Made by a program: the position numbers and the translations under genes
Notes under the pieces: generated by a model
What the model was told of the DNA's origin: nothing
The model's input: the letters and a program-made list of their open reading frames with translations, nothing else
Databases searched by the model: none
Part shown: in pieces, positions 1 to 5,848 of the stretch
Position numbering within the stretch: position 1 is the first letter of the stretch
How the letters are laid out: each line of letters opens with the position of its first letter
Assembly (NCBI GenBank): GCA_036745245.1
Contig: DAIOGN010000137.1
Location: forward strand, 1-7,836
DNA: 7,836 nucleotides
Reading direction: 5' to 3'
DNA from: DAIOGN01 sp036745245
GTDB lineage: Bacteria > Zixibacteria > MSB-5A5 > JAUVRN01

Positions 1-2217
1 GACCTCGATAGTTACAACTCCGGGTTCGCTCAACGCAAACCTAATCGAGGTTTCAGGATTGAACGGATTGGGGAAGTTCCCCAGGAGCGCGGCTTCCCGC
101 GGTCTGTGAGTCTCCGAGACGACCTTCAGCTGGTCGCCCTGGGCGGATGCGGCGGCCACGGAAATGACTCGCGCCCCGGCCACCCCTTCCAGAATGGGTC
201 CCGCCTCGAGACGGGCCGGCTGGCCCGACTCGGAGTATGCCACGCAGCGCCAGATCCTCCCCTCATGACCTGACTTCAATGTGAGACCCGACAGGGCCGG
301 ACCCGGCGCAGGTTCGGTTCCCCCCGCCAGTTCCAGGACCACATGCACCCCTGCCACCGGGGCCTGTGACGAAAGCGAGAGGGCGCCGGATGATTCGGTC
401 TTCCAGTAGCATGTGGCATCTGCAAGAGTCGCCCGTGGCGAGCCGTTGCCGGCGATGATGTTGATCATGAACACCAGGTCGGCGATGGTGGCCGGCGTGC
501 CGTCGCCGTTCACGTCGCTGTTGGCACGCTGTTCGAAGTTGAGCGGGAACAGGGACGGATTGGAAAAGTAGTTCGCGAAGTACACCACGTCGCCCACCTC
601 AAAGGCCAGGCCGTTGAGGTTGATGTCGCCCGGGAGCCGGTCCTCGAACTCGAGAATCTGCACTTCCCCGTGACGGTAGGCGATTTCGTTCTGGAGAATG
701 GCGTCGCCCGATTCGTCGGTGGCGGTGTTGGCCATGGCCGTGCGAAACACGAACCGCACGGGAAACGCCAGGCCGGCGAACAGTTCGTCGGCCGCCAGGC
801 GCAGGCGGATGTTCACCAGCGTGCCGTCGCCCGGCGAGAGCTTGGGCGTGGGAAACCCGTCGTTGATGTCGGCGCGCGCGAGGATGTACACATCGCCCGG
901 CCGGCCCGCGTAGTCCTGCGACACCGCGAACATCTCCCACCCTTCGATGCGCGTGCCCGCACGGTCGATCCCCACGATGGTCGCGCCGGTGGGATCGATG
1001 TTGACGAGAAGCTCCACCCCTCCGATGGTCTCCTGATTCTTCATGAACACGTGCAGGACGACATCCTGATCGGTGTAGCCCGAGATCGTGTCGAGCGAGT
1101 AGCTCACTCGCATGCCCGGCGCGATGCGCAGAAACGACGTGAGCCGCGTGCGTGCGCCCTGCCCGTCATCGGCCACGAGCACGATGGGATAGGTGCCTGT
1201 GTCCGCCTGGAGGGGCCGCCAGGCAACCTCTGCCGGATTGCCGGGCGCTACCAGGGCGGCCGGCGGCAGCCCGGCCAGCGAGATGGTAACTCTGTCGAGA
1301 TCCGGATCTGAGGCCGTGGCCTGCCAGTGCACGGAGTCGAACGCCGAACTGGTGATGGTGTCGGCCGCAAAGATCACGGGCGGCCGGTTGACATTGACCA
1401 CGGACAGCGGGATCTCGAGCGTGCTTGCGAGCTTGCCGTCGTCGGCCACGAATCTGAGACGCTGCAGCCCTCCGGACGCCGAGTAGGGTCCGGTGAAGGG
1501 AGCCCGCCACCGAAACAGTCCGGAGGAGGGTCCCGTCGACTCGAACTCCATGCCGGGCCCAAGCGCGACCGGTGTGAGGTCGACCGCATCTCCGTCGGCG
1601 TCGGAGGCCTGCACCTGGAACTGGATCGAATCTCCCTCGCGCACCGCCCGGGCTCCACCGAACAGGAAGAACGGTGCGTGGTTGGGTGACTCCACAGTCA
1701 CCTGGCCCGATGCGACGTACGGCTGATAACTGTAGTTCCCCGACGGCCCGCCCACCAGAAGCAGACCTGCCGGATCGTTCACGAACACCGTGTCGAGACG
1801 GGCCACCGAGCCCGGGGTCACCGTGTCGACGACGCGGAAGTGGATCCAGGCCACGGCGCCGGCGCCCGCCAGAAGCGGGGTGCCGCCGAACTGAACGGCG
1901 GAGAGAACGACGTTCCCCGCCATGGTGTCCACGGCCGCTGTGAGGAGCGGAAAGTGCGCCACACGCCCGCCGGAGAAGGTGACGCTGTCGGCATGCAGAA
2001 GCCCGCGGGGGTAGCCCACCGGAACGGTGAGCGCGAGGCATGGGTAATCGTTGGTGACGAGCAGGGCCACGCTCACGTGCTCTCCTGCAGCCGCCTGAGC
2101 GCTGGCGAACGCAAGCGTATCCACCACGCCCGCCGTGTCCCGCACCTGCGCGGACGACGGGGCGGGGGCCGCGAGACACACGAGCAGAAGTACCGCCGGA
2201 AGGACCATGCGTCGCAT
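1..2217 (-). CDS. Large secreted multidomain protein with cohesin-like, Ig-like, dockerin and C-terminal sorting domains (3' end outside window)
   Basis: The frame is open for 739 codons from ATG at 2217 and runs off the left edge without a stop. A signal peptide (MRRM then a Leu/Val/Ala core, likely cut after Ala23) is followed by a cohesin-like beta domain (about 27-175), two Ig/cadherin-like domains opening with NHAPFF (179) and NRPPV (277), a second cohesin-like domain (about 369-525), and a dockerin-type pair of calcium loops (530-594; GDINLNG and SDVNGDG). A linker of about 115 residues leads to LLGNFPNPFNPETSIRF (711 on), the opening of a type-A sorting (Por/T9SS) or FlgD-like Ig domain; about 50-60 residues of it should lie beyond base 1. 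The protein is probably exported and surface-attached or released. It sits 21 nt downstream of the other dockerin gene, so they likely share a transcript. Its RBS is weak (GGATAAG). Domain calls are by eye, and ligand and substrate are unknown. Confidence 0.88.
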   Translation of the reverse strand, partial: MRRMVLPAVLLLVCLAAPAPSSAQVRDTAGVVDTLAFASAQAAAGEHVSVALLVTNDYPCLALTVPVGYPRGLLHADSVTFSGGRVAHFPLLTAAVDTMAGNVVLSAVQFGGTPLLAGAGAVAWIHFRVVDTVTPGSVARLDTVFVNDPAGLLLVGGPSGNYSYQPYVASGQVTVESPNHAPFFLFGGARAVREGDSIQFQVQASDADGDAVDLTPVALGPGMEFESTGPSSGLFRWRAPFTGPYSASGGLQRLRFVADDGKLASTLEIPLSVVNVNRPPVIFAADTITSSAFDSVHWQATASDPDLDRVTISLAGLPPAALVAPGNPAEVAWRPLQADTGTYPIVLVADDGQGARTRLTSFLRIAPGMRVSYSLDTISGYTDQDVVLHVFMKNQETIGGVELLVNIDPTGATIVGIDRAGTRIEGWEMFAVSQDYAGRPGDVYILARADINDGFPTPKLSPGDGTLVNIRLRLAADELFAGLAFPVRFVFRTAMANTATDESGDAILQNEIAYRHGEVQILEFEDRLPGDINLNGLAFEVGDVVYFANYFSNPSLFPLNFEQRANSDVNGDGTPATIADLVFMINIIAGNGSPRATLADATCYWKTESSGALSLSSQAPVAGVHVVLELAGGTEPAPGPALSGLTLKSGHEGRIWRCVAYSESGQPARLEAGPILEGVAGARVISVAAASAQGDQLKVVSETHRPREAALLGNFPNPFNPETSIRFALSEPGVVTIEV
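436..630 (-). other. Dockerin-type calcium-binding region of the large protein
   Basis: Residues 530-594 contain two EF-hand-like loops of dockerin type. The first reads GDINLNG followed by a helix-like VGDVVYFANYF. The second reads SDVNGDG followed by IADLVFMINII. The regular Asp/Asn spacing fits calcium coordination. The loops are far more diverged from each other than the two repeats in the neighbouring 321-residue protein, and the first lacks the Ser-Ala-Asp entry to the helix. Known dockerins bind cohesin modules. In non-cellulosomal FCB-type bacteria the partner is usually unknown. Confidence 0.75.
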
Positions 2218-2238
2218 AAAGGCTTATCCGTGCCGGGA

Positions 2239-3204
2239 TCAGCAGTTGCCGGGCGGCGGTCCTCCCTTGAACACGTAGTTCACGAGGTAGATGATGTCAG
2301 CCGAGTTGACCACCAGGTTGCAGTTGACGTCACCCGTATTGGGATTGCACTGCGGCACGGGCCCCCCCTTGAAGACAAAGTTCACGAGGTAGATGATGTC
2401 CGCCGAGTTGATCGTGCCATTGGCGTTGACGTCGCCTCTCGTGCATCCGGGGCCGAATTGTCGCACTCCGTCCACAAAGAGAAAGGCCGTGGTATCCGTG
2501 TAGAAGACGGTGTCGATCTGCGTGCACGACGGGGGATTCACACAGTTGGTGTCGGAGAGCCGGCCGATCGTGGTGCCGTTCGGCGTGGAAAAGCTCGTCG
2601 AATTATGATCGATGAAGATCCGGGTCTTGCGATCCTGGAGCGTGTCGAGCATGGACTGCGGAGCCACCTTCTCGAGGTACACCTTGCACAACAACCTGGG
2701 ACCGCCGGTGGCCAGAGGCGGCGTGGCGGGAGGGGAGGGCTCGTTGGCCAGGGCGGCCAGTTTCAGATTGATCGGCGACAGCGCGCGAGCCTGCACGAAC
2801 TCCCAGCCGTGGATGGCCATCCCCACGGTGTCCACGGGCGAGACGGCCACGGTGTCGATCGTGGTGTCGGCGGGATTGCAGTCGATCTGGTCGATGCACA
2901 CGATCGTGGTCTCGATCGTGCTGTCGGCGGGGAACTTGAACAGGTCCGGTCGCTCCAGGAGCAGGGACACTTCGAAGCCGCCCACCTGGTCTGTGATGTT
3001 CTGCAGGTACACGGGAACCCACGTACCAGGAGCCGAGACCGGTACATCGGCGCTGTCGAGTGTGAGGACGATCTTGAGTGCGGCGGATTGTGCCGAATGG
3101 ACGCCGGCCGGGCGGGGCGCCGGTTCGGCCGCGACGGCCAGGGTCAACAGCACCCCCGCAACGAGTGCCGCGCCGAGCACCATGGAGAGACGATTTACAC
3201 CCAT
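2239..3204 (-). CDS. Secreted cohesin-like protein with two C-terminal dockerin type I repeats
   Basis: The product has 321 residues. An N-terminal signal peptide (hydrophobic 8-26, likely cut after AVAA) is followed by a cohesin-like beta domain from about 43 to 250, with recognisable strands at LKIVLTLDSADVPV and WVPVYLQNITDQVGGFEVSL. The C-terminus holds two near-identical dockerin repeats at 257-290 and 291-321, each GDVN-x-N, then NSADIIYLVN, VFKGGP. A Thr/Asp-rich insert at 92-128 carries a short internal duplication. Cysteines are unusually frequent (103, 109, 173, 221, 227, 254, 286, 295, 321), which suggests disulfides outside the cytoplasm. There is no C-terminal sorting domain, unlike its downstream neighbour. 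The ATG at 3204 has a good ribosome site (AAGGGAG, 9-nt spacer). It is the first gene of the operon. Carrying both cohesin-like and dockerin modules, it may self-associate or bind the downstream protein; that is inference. Confidence 0.9.
   Translation of the reverse strand: MGVNRLSMVLGAALVAGVLLTLAVAAEPAPRPAGVHSAQSAALKIVLTLDSADVPVSAPGTWVPVYLQNITDQVGGFEVSLLLERPDLFKFPADSTIETTIVCIDQIDCNPADTTIDTVAVSPVDTVGMAIHGWEFVQARALSPINLKLAALANEPSPPATPPLATGGPRLLCKVYLEKVAPQSMLDTLQDRKTRIFIDHNSTSFSTPNGTTIGRLSDTNCVNPPSCTQIDTVFYTDTTAFLFVDGVRQFGPGCTRGDVNANGTINSADIIYLVNFVFKGGPVPQCNPNTGDVNCNLVVNSADIIYLVNYVFKGGPPPGNC
2242..2436 (-). repeat. Tandem dockerin repeat, 102-bp unit
   Basis: Two head-to-tail copies encode the dockerin loops, 2335-2436 first and 2242-2334 second. 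The second copy ends directly at the stop codon. The core at 2379-2411 matches 2277-2309 over 33 bases with a single mismatch, including 22 identical bases in a row (2379-2400 against 2277-2298). The flanks of each unit differ much more, so the helix NSADIIYLVN is conserved down to codon choice while the loop residues have drifted. Confidence 0.85.
2855..2931 (-). repeat. Short internal duplication encoding PADSTIET / PADTTIDT
   Basis: Bases 2855-2874 and 2912-2931 match at 19 of 20 positions, 57 bases (19 codons) apart. They encode PADSTIET (residues 92-99) and PADTTIDT (111-118) within the Thr/Asp-rich insert of the cohesin-like domain, each followed within a few residues by a hydrophobic Ile/Val/Ala stretch. 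It looks like a local duplication of one beta-hairpin-sized segment. Confidence 0.6.
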
Positions 3205-3446
3205 CTATGTATACTCCCTTCCCGTAAACGTGTTGCGCTGCGGTCCGTCCGCCTCGGGCGGAACGGTCCTGCGGGAACAGCGCGTTGTCGTTGGCTCCCC
3301 TGCTCCGATCGGGTCTGACCCGCACGCAAACTTTCCAGTCCCTGGAAATGTTTAGACGCGCAGTTTGGCCCGACTGGACCAGTCACACGTTTGGGAACGA
3401 CCGACCGCTTATAATAGGTACACGGGAGAGGGAAAGAACTACTCGC
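3205..3446 (-). promoter_or_regulatory. Long dyad-rich 5' leader of the secreted-protein operon
   Basis: If transcription starts about 7 nt after the -10 at 3453-3458, the leader is about 242 nt and has no credible gene. Visible dyads are: 3372-3384, a perfect 6-1-6 palindrome (GACTGG/CCAGTC); 3332-3348, a perfect 7-bp inverted repeat TTTCCAG/CTGGAAA with a 3-nt centre; 3311-3321, GGGTC/GACCC; and 3245-3266, a GC-rich stem (TCCGCC/GGCGGA, loop TCG, extendable with one bulge) about 40 nt before the start codon. I recognise no known riboswitch consensus here. The dyads could be operators or an RNA control structure; no U-run follows the last stem. Confidence 0.45.
3214..3220 (-). promoter_or_regulatory. 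Ribosome binding site of the 321-residue dockerin protein
   Basis: On the minus strand AAGGGAG lies 9 nt before ATG at 3204, within a purine-rich GGGAAGGGAG stretch. It supports this start over other candidates and is clearly stronger than the site of the downstream large gene. Confidence 0.75.
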
Positions 3447-3452
3447 GCAGTC

Positions 3453-3481
3453 ATCATAACAGAGCGCCCCCCCTCTGTCAA
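3453..3481 (-). promoter_or_regulatory. Sigma70-type promoter of the secreted-protein operon
   Basis: On the minus strand a perfect -35 TTGACA (3476-3481) is separated by exactly 17 bp from -10 TATGAT (3453-3458), one mismatch from TATAAT. The predicted start is near 3446. It points at the dockerin operon and is the best promoter match in the window. The spacer contains a run of seven G on this strand. Confidence 0.7.
3459..3478. promoter_or_regulatory. Inverted repeat filling the promoter spacer (candidate operator)
   Basis: ACAGAG (3459-3464) and CTCTGT (3473-3478) form a perfect 6-bp inverted repeat with an 8-nt centre. One arm abuts the -10 and the other overlaps the -35 of the operon promoter, which is where a repressor, or an activator that remodels the spacer, would bind. 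No regulator gene is visible nearby, so the operator role is inferred from position only. Confidence 0.35.
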
Positions 3482-3813
3482 TAGGTAGTTTCCCGCGCGG
3501 ACGCGGCAGCGGCGCACAAGACCTCTGCATTGCACTGCGCCAAGAGCAACGCGTATGCCGCCCCCGGTCTTCCCTTCCCGGAGGCTGCTTTTTGCGACGC
3601 TCAAGGGCGCTTGGCGTAAGAGCTTATCTTTCGGGCGGTTGGCGCCGCAGGCAGGACGTCCTTCGGGTCACCTTTGGCGTGGCCAGAACCTGAACAACGC
3701 CCCCGGTCGCGGCCGCACCGCCTGTTCGTGAACTTCTGCAAATGAGTGCACCCTAAACTCTGCGTCCCGAACGCCGAACTAAGGAGGGAGGGGTAGACCC
3801 CCAGGGAGCCAGC
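3482..3813. other. Intergenic region upstream of the HDOD gene, no gene seen
   Basis: The short open frames here are rich in Arg and Gly, have no ribosome sites and resemble no protein family. The stretch must hold the plus-strand promoter of the HDOD gene, but no convincing -35/-10 pair is visible. A TAAACT at 3754-3759 is a weak -10 candidate. Just before the gene, 3781-3794 is a purine tract (AAGGAGGGAGGGG) lying 25 nt from the ATG, too far for ordinary Shine-Dalgarno use. Confidence 0.6.
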
Positions 3814-4680
3814 ATGTCCAGAGGCACATCATCGTCCGAACTTGATCGACTGCTTGAATCGCTGGGCGACCTGCCGAGTTCGCCGGCGATTGTATCCGCA
3901 GTGATCGGAATGGCGTCGGACCTGAACACCAACCTCTCCGAACTGGGCAAAGTGCTCTCCGCGGATCAGGGGCTCACTGCGAAAGTTTTGCGCCTGTCGA
4001 ATTCGTCGTTCTACGGACGATCAAAACAGATCGGCACCGTGGACGAAGCCATCATGACGCTCGGCTACTACACACTGCGCTCGCTGGTGGTGGCGTCCTC
4101 CACTCACTCGATTTTCAGGCAGAAGGACGTGACCAGGTTTCTTCCGGTGCTGTGGGATCACTCGCTCGCCACCGCGGTGGCCGCCCGGCTTCTGGGACGG
4201 CAGGTGCGACATCCGCAAACCGAAGAGGCCTTTATCGGCGGACTGCTGCACGACGTGGGCAAGCTCGTGATCACGCAGAAGCTGCTCGAGCCGTACGCGG
4301 CCGTGCGCGAGAAGGCCACCGCCGACGGACAGTGGTGCGTTCACGAAAAGCAGGCGTTCGGCTTTACGCACGTGGATGTAGGAGTGGCCGTGCTCGAGTT
4401 GTGGAATTTGCCGCGCATTCTCGTGGAGGCCGTGGCCCTGCATCATCAGGAAATGCAGATGGCGTTGGATCGTCCGCCCACGCTGGCGCAGCTCATCTGG
4501 CTCTCCAACCAGATTGCGCACAGCACCGCGTCCCCGTGGCGCGATCCCGCCGAGCAAAACTGGGAACGCAAGTTCGCCGCGGCCAACGTTCCCTGGCCCG
4601 CCCAGCAGATCGCCGCGTTCTTCAATACCTTCCAGGAACAGCTCACGCAGGAACGCTGGTTGTTCTCGGAAGGGTCCTAG
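3814..4680 (+). CDS. HDOD domain signalling protein
   Basis: The 288-residue product is a single HDOD domain (about 15-215) with a short C-terminal helical tail. Family hallmarks are LPSSPAIVSAV near the start, SADQGLTAKVLRLSNSSFYG (49-68), the turn into DEAIMTLGYYTLRSLVV, and the HD core IGGLLHDVGK with His146 and Asp147. His116, His186 and the His210-His211 pair are also present, so more metal-ligand-type residues of the HD fold remain than in many HDOD proteins. No partner domain (GGDEF, receiver, EAL) is fused. HDOD proteins act in the cytoplasm in signalling and stress or cell-cycle control, and most have no demonstrated enzyme activity. The ATG is the first usable start after the in-frame stop at 3754; GGGAG lies 5 nt upstream. 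The gene appears monocistronic, diverging from the dockerin operon and converging on coaD. Confidence 0.92.
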   Translation: MSRGTSSSELDRLLESLGDLPSSPAIVSAVIGMASDLNTNLSELGKVLSADQGLTAKVLRLSNSSFYGRSKQIGTVDEAIMTLGYYTLRSLVVASSTHSIFRQKDVTRFLPVLWDHSLATAVAARLLGRQVRHPQTEEAFIGGLLHDVGKLVITQKLLEPYAAVREKATADGQWCVHEKQAFGFTHVDVGVAVLELWNLPRILVEAVALHHQEMQMALDRPPTLAQLIWLSNQIAHSTASPWRDPAEQNWERKFAAANVPWPAQQIAAFFNTFQEQLTQERWLFSEGS

Positions 4681-4707
4681 ACCTCACGCACAAGGCACGC
4701 CGGCGTA

Positions 4708-4750
4708 CCGCACGCGCGTCGTGCGGGGGCCGGGACCGCTCCCGGAGCCC
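4708..4750. terminator. Tandem GC-rich hairpins between convergent genes (candidate bidirectional terminator)
   Basis: In the 77 bp between the HDOD stop and the coaD stop lie two perfect inverted repeats: CCGCACG/CGTGCGG (4708-4714 and 4720-4726, 5-nt loop) and CCGGGA/TCCCGG (4730-4735 and 4740-4745, 4-nt loop), the second extendable by GGG/CCC across a two-base bulge. Position fits transcription termination for both genes. No T-run follows on either strand, so these are not classic intrinsic terminators. Confidence 0.4.
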
Positions 4751-4757
4751 GCGTGGC

Positions 4758-5285
4758 CTACCGTGTGCCGCGCTTGCGTGCGCGGGACTTCGGGCGGGGT
4801 GATTTCCCCATGTGTGCAAGCAGGCTCTCCTCCACGAACGCGGGCACGAAGGGGCGCACGCGGCCGCCGTGCCTGGCGATGTTCTTGATGATATTGGAGC
4901 TCACGAACACCTGCTCTACCGAGGGCATGAGGTAGACGCTCTCACAGTCGGCGTACATCTGCCGATTGGCCAGCGCCATCTGAAACTCCATTTCGAAGTC
5001 GGAGACCGCGCGGAGACCGCGCACCACGGCCACGGCCCCCAGTTCGCGCGCCAGATCCACCAGAAGTCCATCGAAGGTGGTCACCGTCACGGTGCGCATC
5101 CCCTTCACCGAACGCCGCACCAGTTGCTCCCGAACGTCCAGCGGTAGCAGGGGTTCCTTCTGGGGATTGGCGGCCACCGCCACGACCAGTTCATCGAACA
5201 GGCGCACCGCCCGATGGATGATGTCGACGTGGCCGTTGGTGACGGGATCGAAGGTCCCCGGGTAGATCGCGCGACGCACGGGCAT
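4758..5285 (-). CDS. coaD: Phosphopantetheine adenylyltransferase
   Basis: CoaD transfers AMP from ATP to 4'-phosphopantetheine, giving dephospho-CoA, the penultimate step of coenzyme A synthesis in the cytoplasm. From ATG at 5285 the product is 175 residues. It shows RAIYPGTFDPVTNGH (5-19) with the nucleotidyltransferase Thr11 and His19, Lys43, VRGLRAVSDFEMEFQMALANR (87-107) with Arg89 and Arg92, LMPS (119), and the C-terminal SSNIIKNIARHGG. These residues sit one position after those I recall for the E. coli enzyme (Thr10, His18, Lys42, Arg88, Arg91), which supports this start. A GTG at 5297 is an alternative: it overlaps the rsmD stop as GTGA and would add four residues. The last 15 residues form a basic tail (KSPRPKSRARKRGTR) beyond the usual length of about 160. 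It is the last gene of the operon, 8 nt after rsmD. Confidence 0.96.
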   Translation of the reverse strand: MPVRRAIYPGTFDPVTNGHVDIIHRAVRLFDELVVAVAANPQKEPLLPLDVREQLVRRSVKGMRTVTVTTFDGLLVDLARELGAVAVVRGLRAVSDFEMEFQMALANRQMYADCESVYLMPSVEQVFVSSNIIKNIARHGGRVRPFVPAFVEESLLAHMGKSPRPKSRARKRGTR

Positions 5286-5293
5286 GGGGGCTC

Positions 5294-5848
5294 TCACTTT
5301 GGTTGTGATTGGGGGGAAAGAAAGAATAAGCGCGTGTCGCCGTAGTCCCTAACCGAATCCACGTCCCATCCCGCCCACTCCCCACGGGCCTTGCGGCCCG
5401 TTTCTGCCACCAACACGGCCGTGGGGGACAAGAGGGCCGGGAAGGCCGGCGACGCGAGGAGATCCGAAAGCAGGGTGGACTCGTAGGGCGGATCGGCGAA
5501 GGCGATGTCGAACGGAGCATGACCGGCAAGGCGCGAAAGCGCTCCGGGGAGCGGGCTGGCCACCACATCGCTCTCGGCCTCGAACTCCAGCCGCGTGATG
5601 TTCTCGCGCAGAATCGCCACGGCGGCGCGCGCCGACTCCACGAACACCGCCGACCTCGCTCCCCGCGACAGGGCCTCCAGCCCGTTGGCGCCCGTGCCTG
5701 CGAACAGGTCGAGGAATCGGGCTCCCTGCACGCGCGCTCCGAGAATGGAGAACAGCGCTTCGCGAACTCGATCGGGCGTGGGGCGCGTGCTCCGACCGGG
5801 CGGAGCCTTCAGGAGGCGTCCGCCGCGGCTGCCGGATACGATGCGCAT
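5294..5848 (-). CDS. rsmD: 16S rRNA (guanine(966)-N(2))-methyltransferase RsmD
   Basis: RsmD methylates N2 of G966 in 16S rRNA using S-adenosylmethionine, acting on the small ribosomal subunit. The 184-residue product begins MRIVSGSRGGRLL, typical of the family, followed by RPTPDRVREALFSIL (22-36), SAM-binding motif I DLFAGTGANGLEALSRGA (47-64), the acidic end of the next strand (FVES, Glu71), and the catalytic motif IV DPPY (119-122). Length is normal for the family. The start overlaps the end of the upstream gene by 40 nt and no strong ribosome site is visible, so translation is probably coupled to that gene. The TGA stop touches the alternative GTG start of coaD. The rsmD-coaD order is common across bacteria. 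Confidence 0.95.
   Translation of the reverse strand: MRIVSGSRGGRLLKAPPGRSTRPTPDRVREALFSILGARVQGARFLDLFAGTGANGLEALSRGARSAVFVESARAAVAILRENITRLEFEAESDVVASPLPGALSRLAGHAPFDIAFADPPYESTLLSDLLASPAFPALLSPTAVLVAETGRKARGEWAGWDVDSVRDYGDTRLFFLSPQSQPK

Noticed and set aside
670..1311. Plus-strand open frame of 213 codons
   Set aside because: It is antisense to the second cohesin-like and dockerin part of the large gene, with low-complexity Arg/His/Gly composition.
1166..2179. Minus-strand open frame of 337 codons inside the large secreted gene
   Set aside because: It is a shifted frame of the real gene starting at 2217, with an Arg/Gly/Ser-rich translation and no recognisable motif.
1840..3318. Plus-strand open frame of 492 codons antisense to the dockerin genes
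   Set aside because: Its translation is rich in Arg, His, Gly and Val with no domain or signal, and it runs opposite two well-supported secreted protein genes. Long antisense frames are expected at this GC content.
3410..3415. Perfect TATAAT on the plus strand
   Set aside because: No acceptable -35 lies 15-19 bp upstream, and the nearest plus-strand gene starts 400 bases away.
3205..3446. Possible known riboswitch (c-di-GMP, cobalamin or SAM type) in the leader
   Set aside because: The short purine words that first suggested one do not fit any conserved core I know, and the dyads present do not match those architectures.
3195..3530. Minus-strand open frame of 111 codons over the promoter and leader
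   Set aside because: It spans the predicted promoter and ribosome site of the dockerin gene, has no ribosome site of its own and a composition unlike real proteins.
3600..3640. Sigma54-like -24/-12 element upstream of the HDOD gene
   Set aside because: The GG and GC doublets are 7 bases apart, not the required 10.
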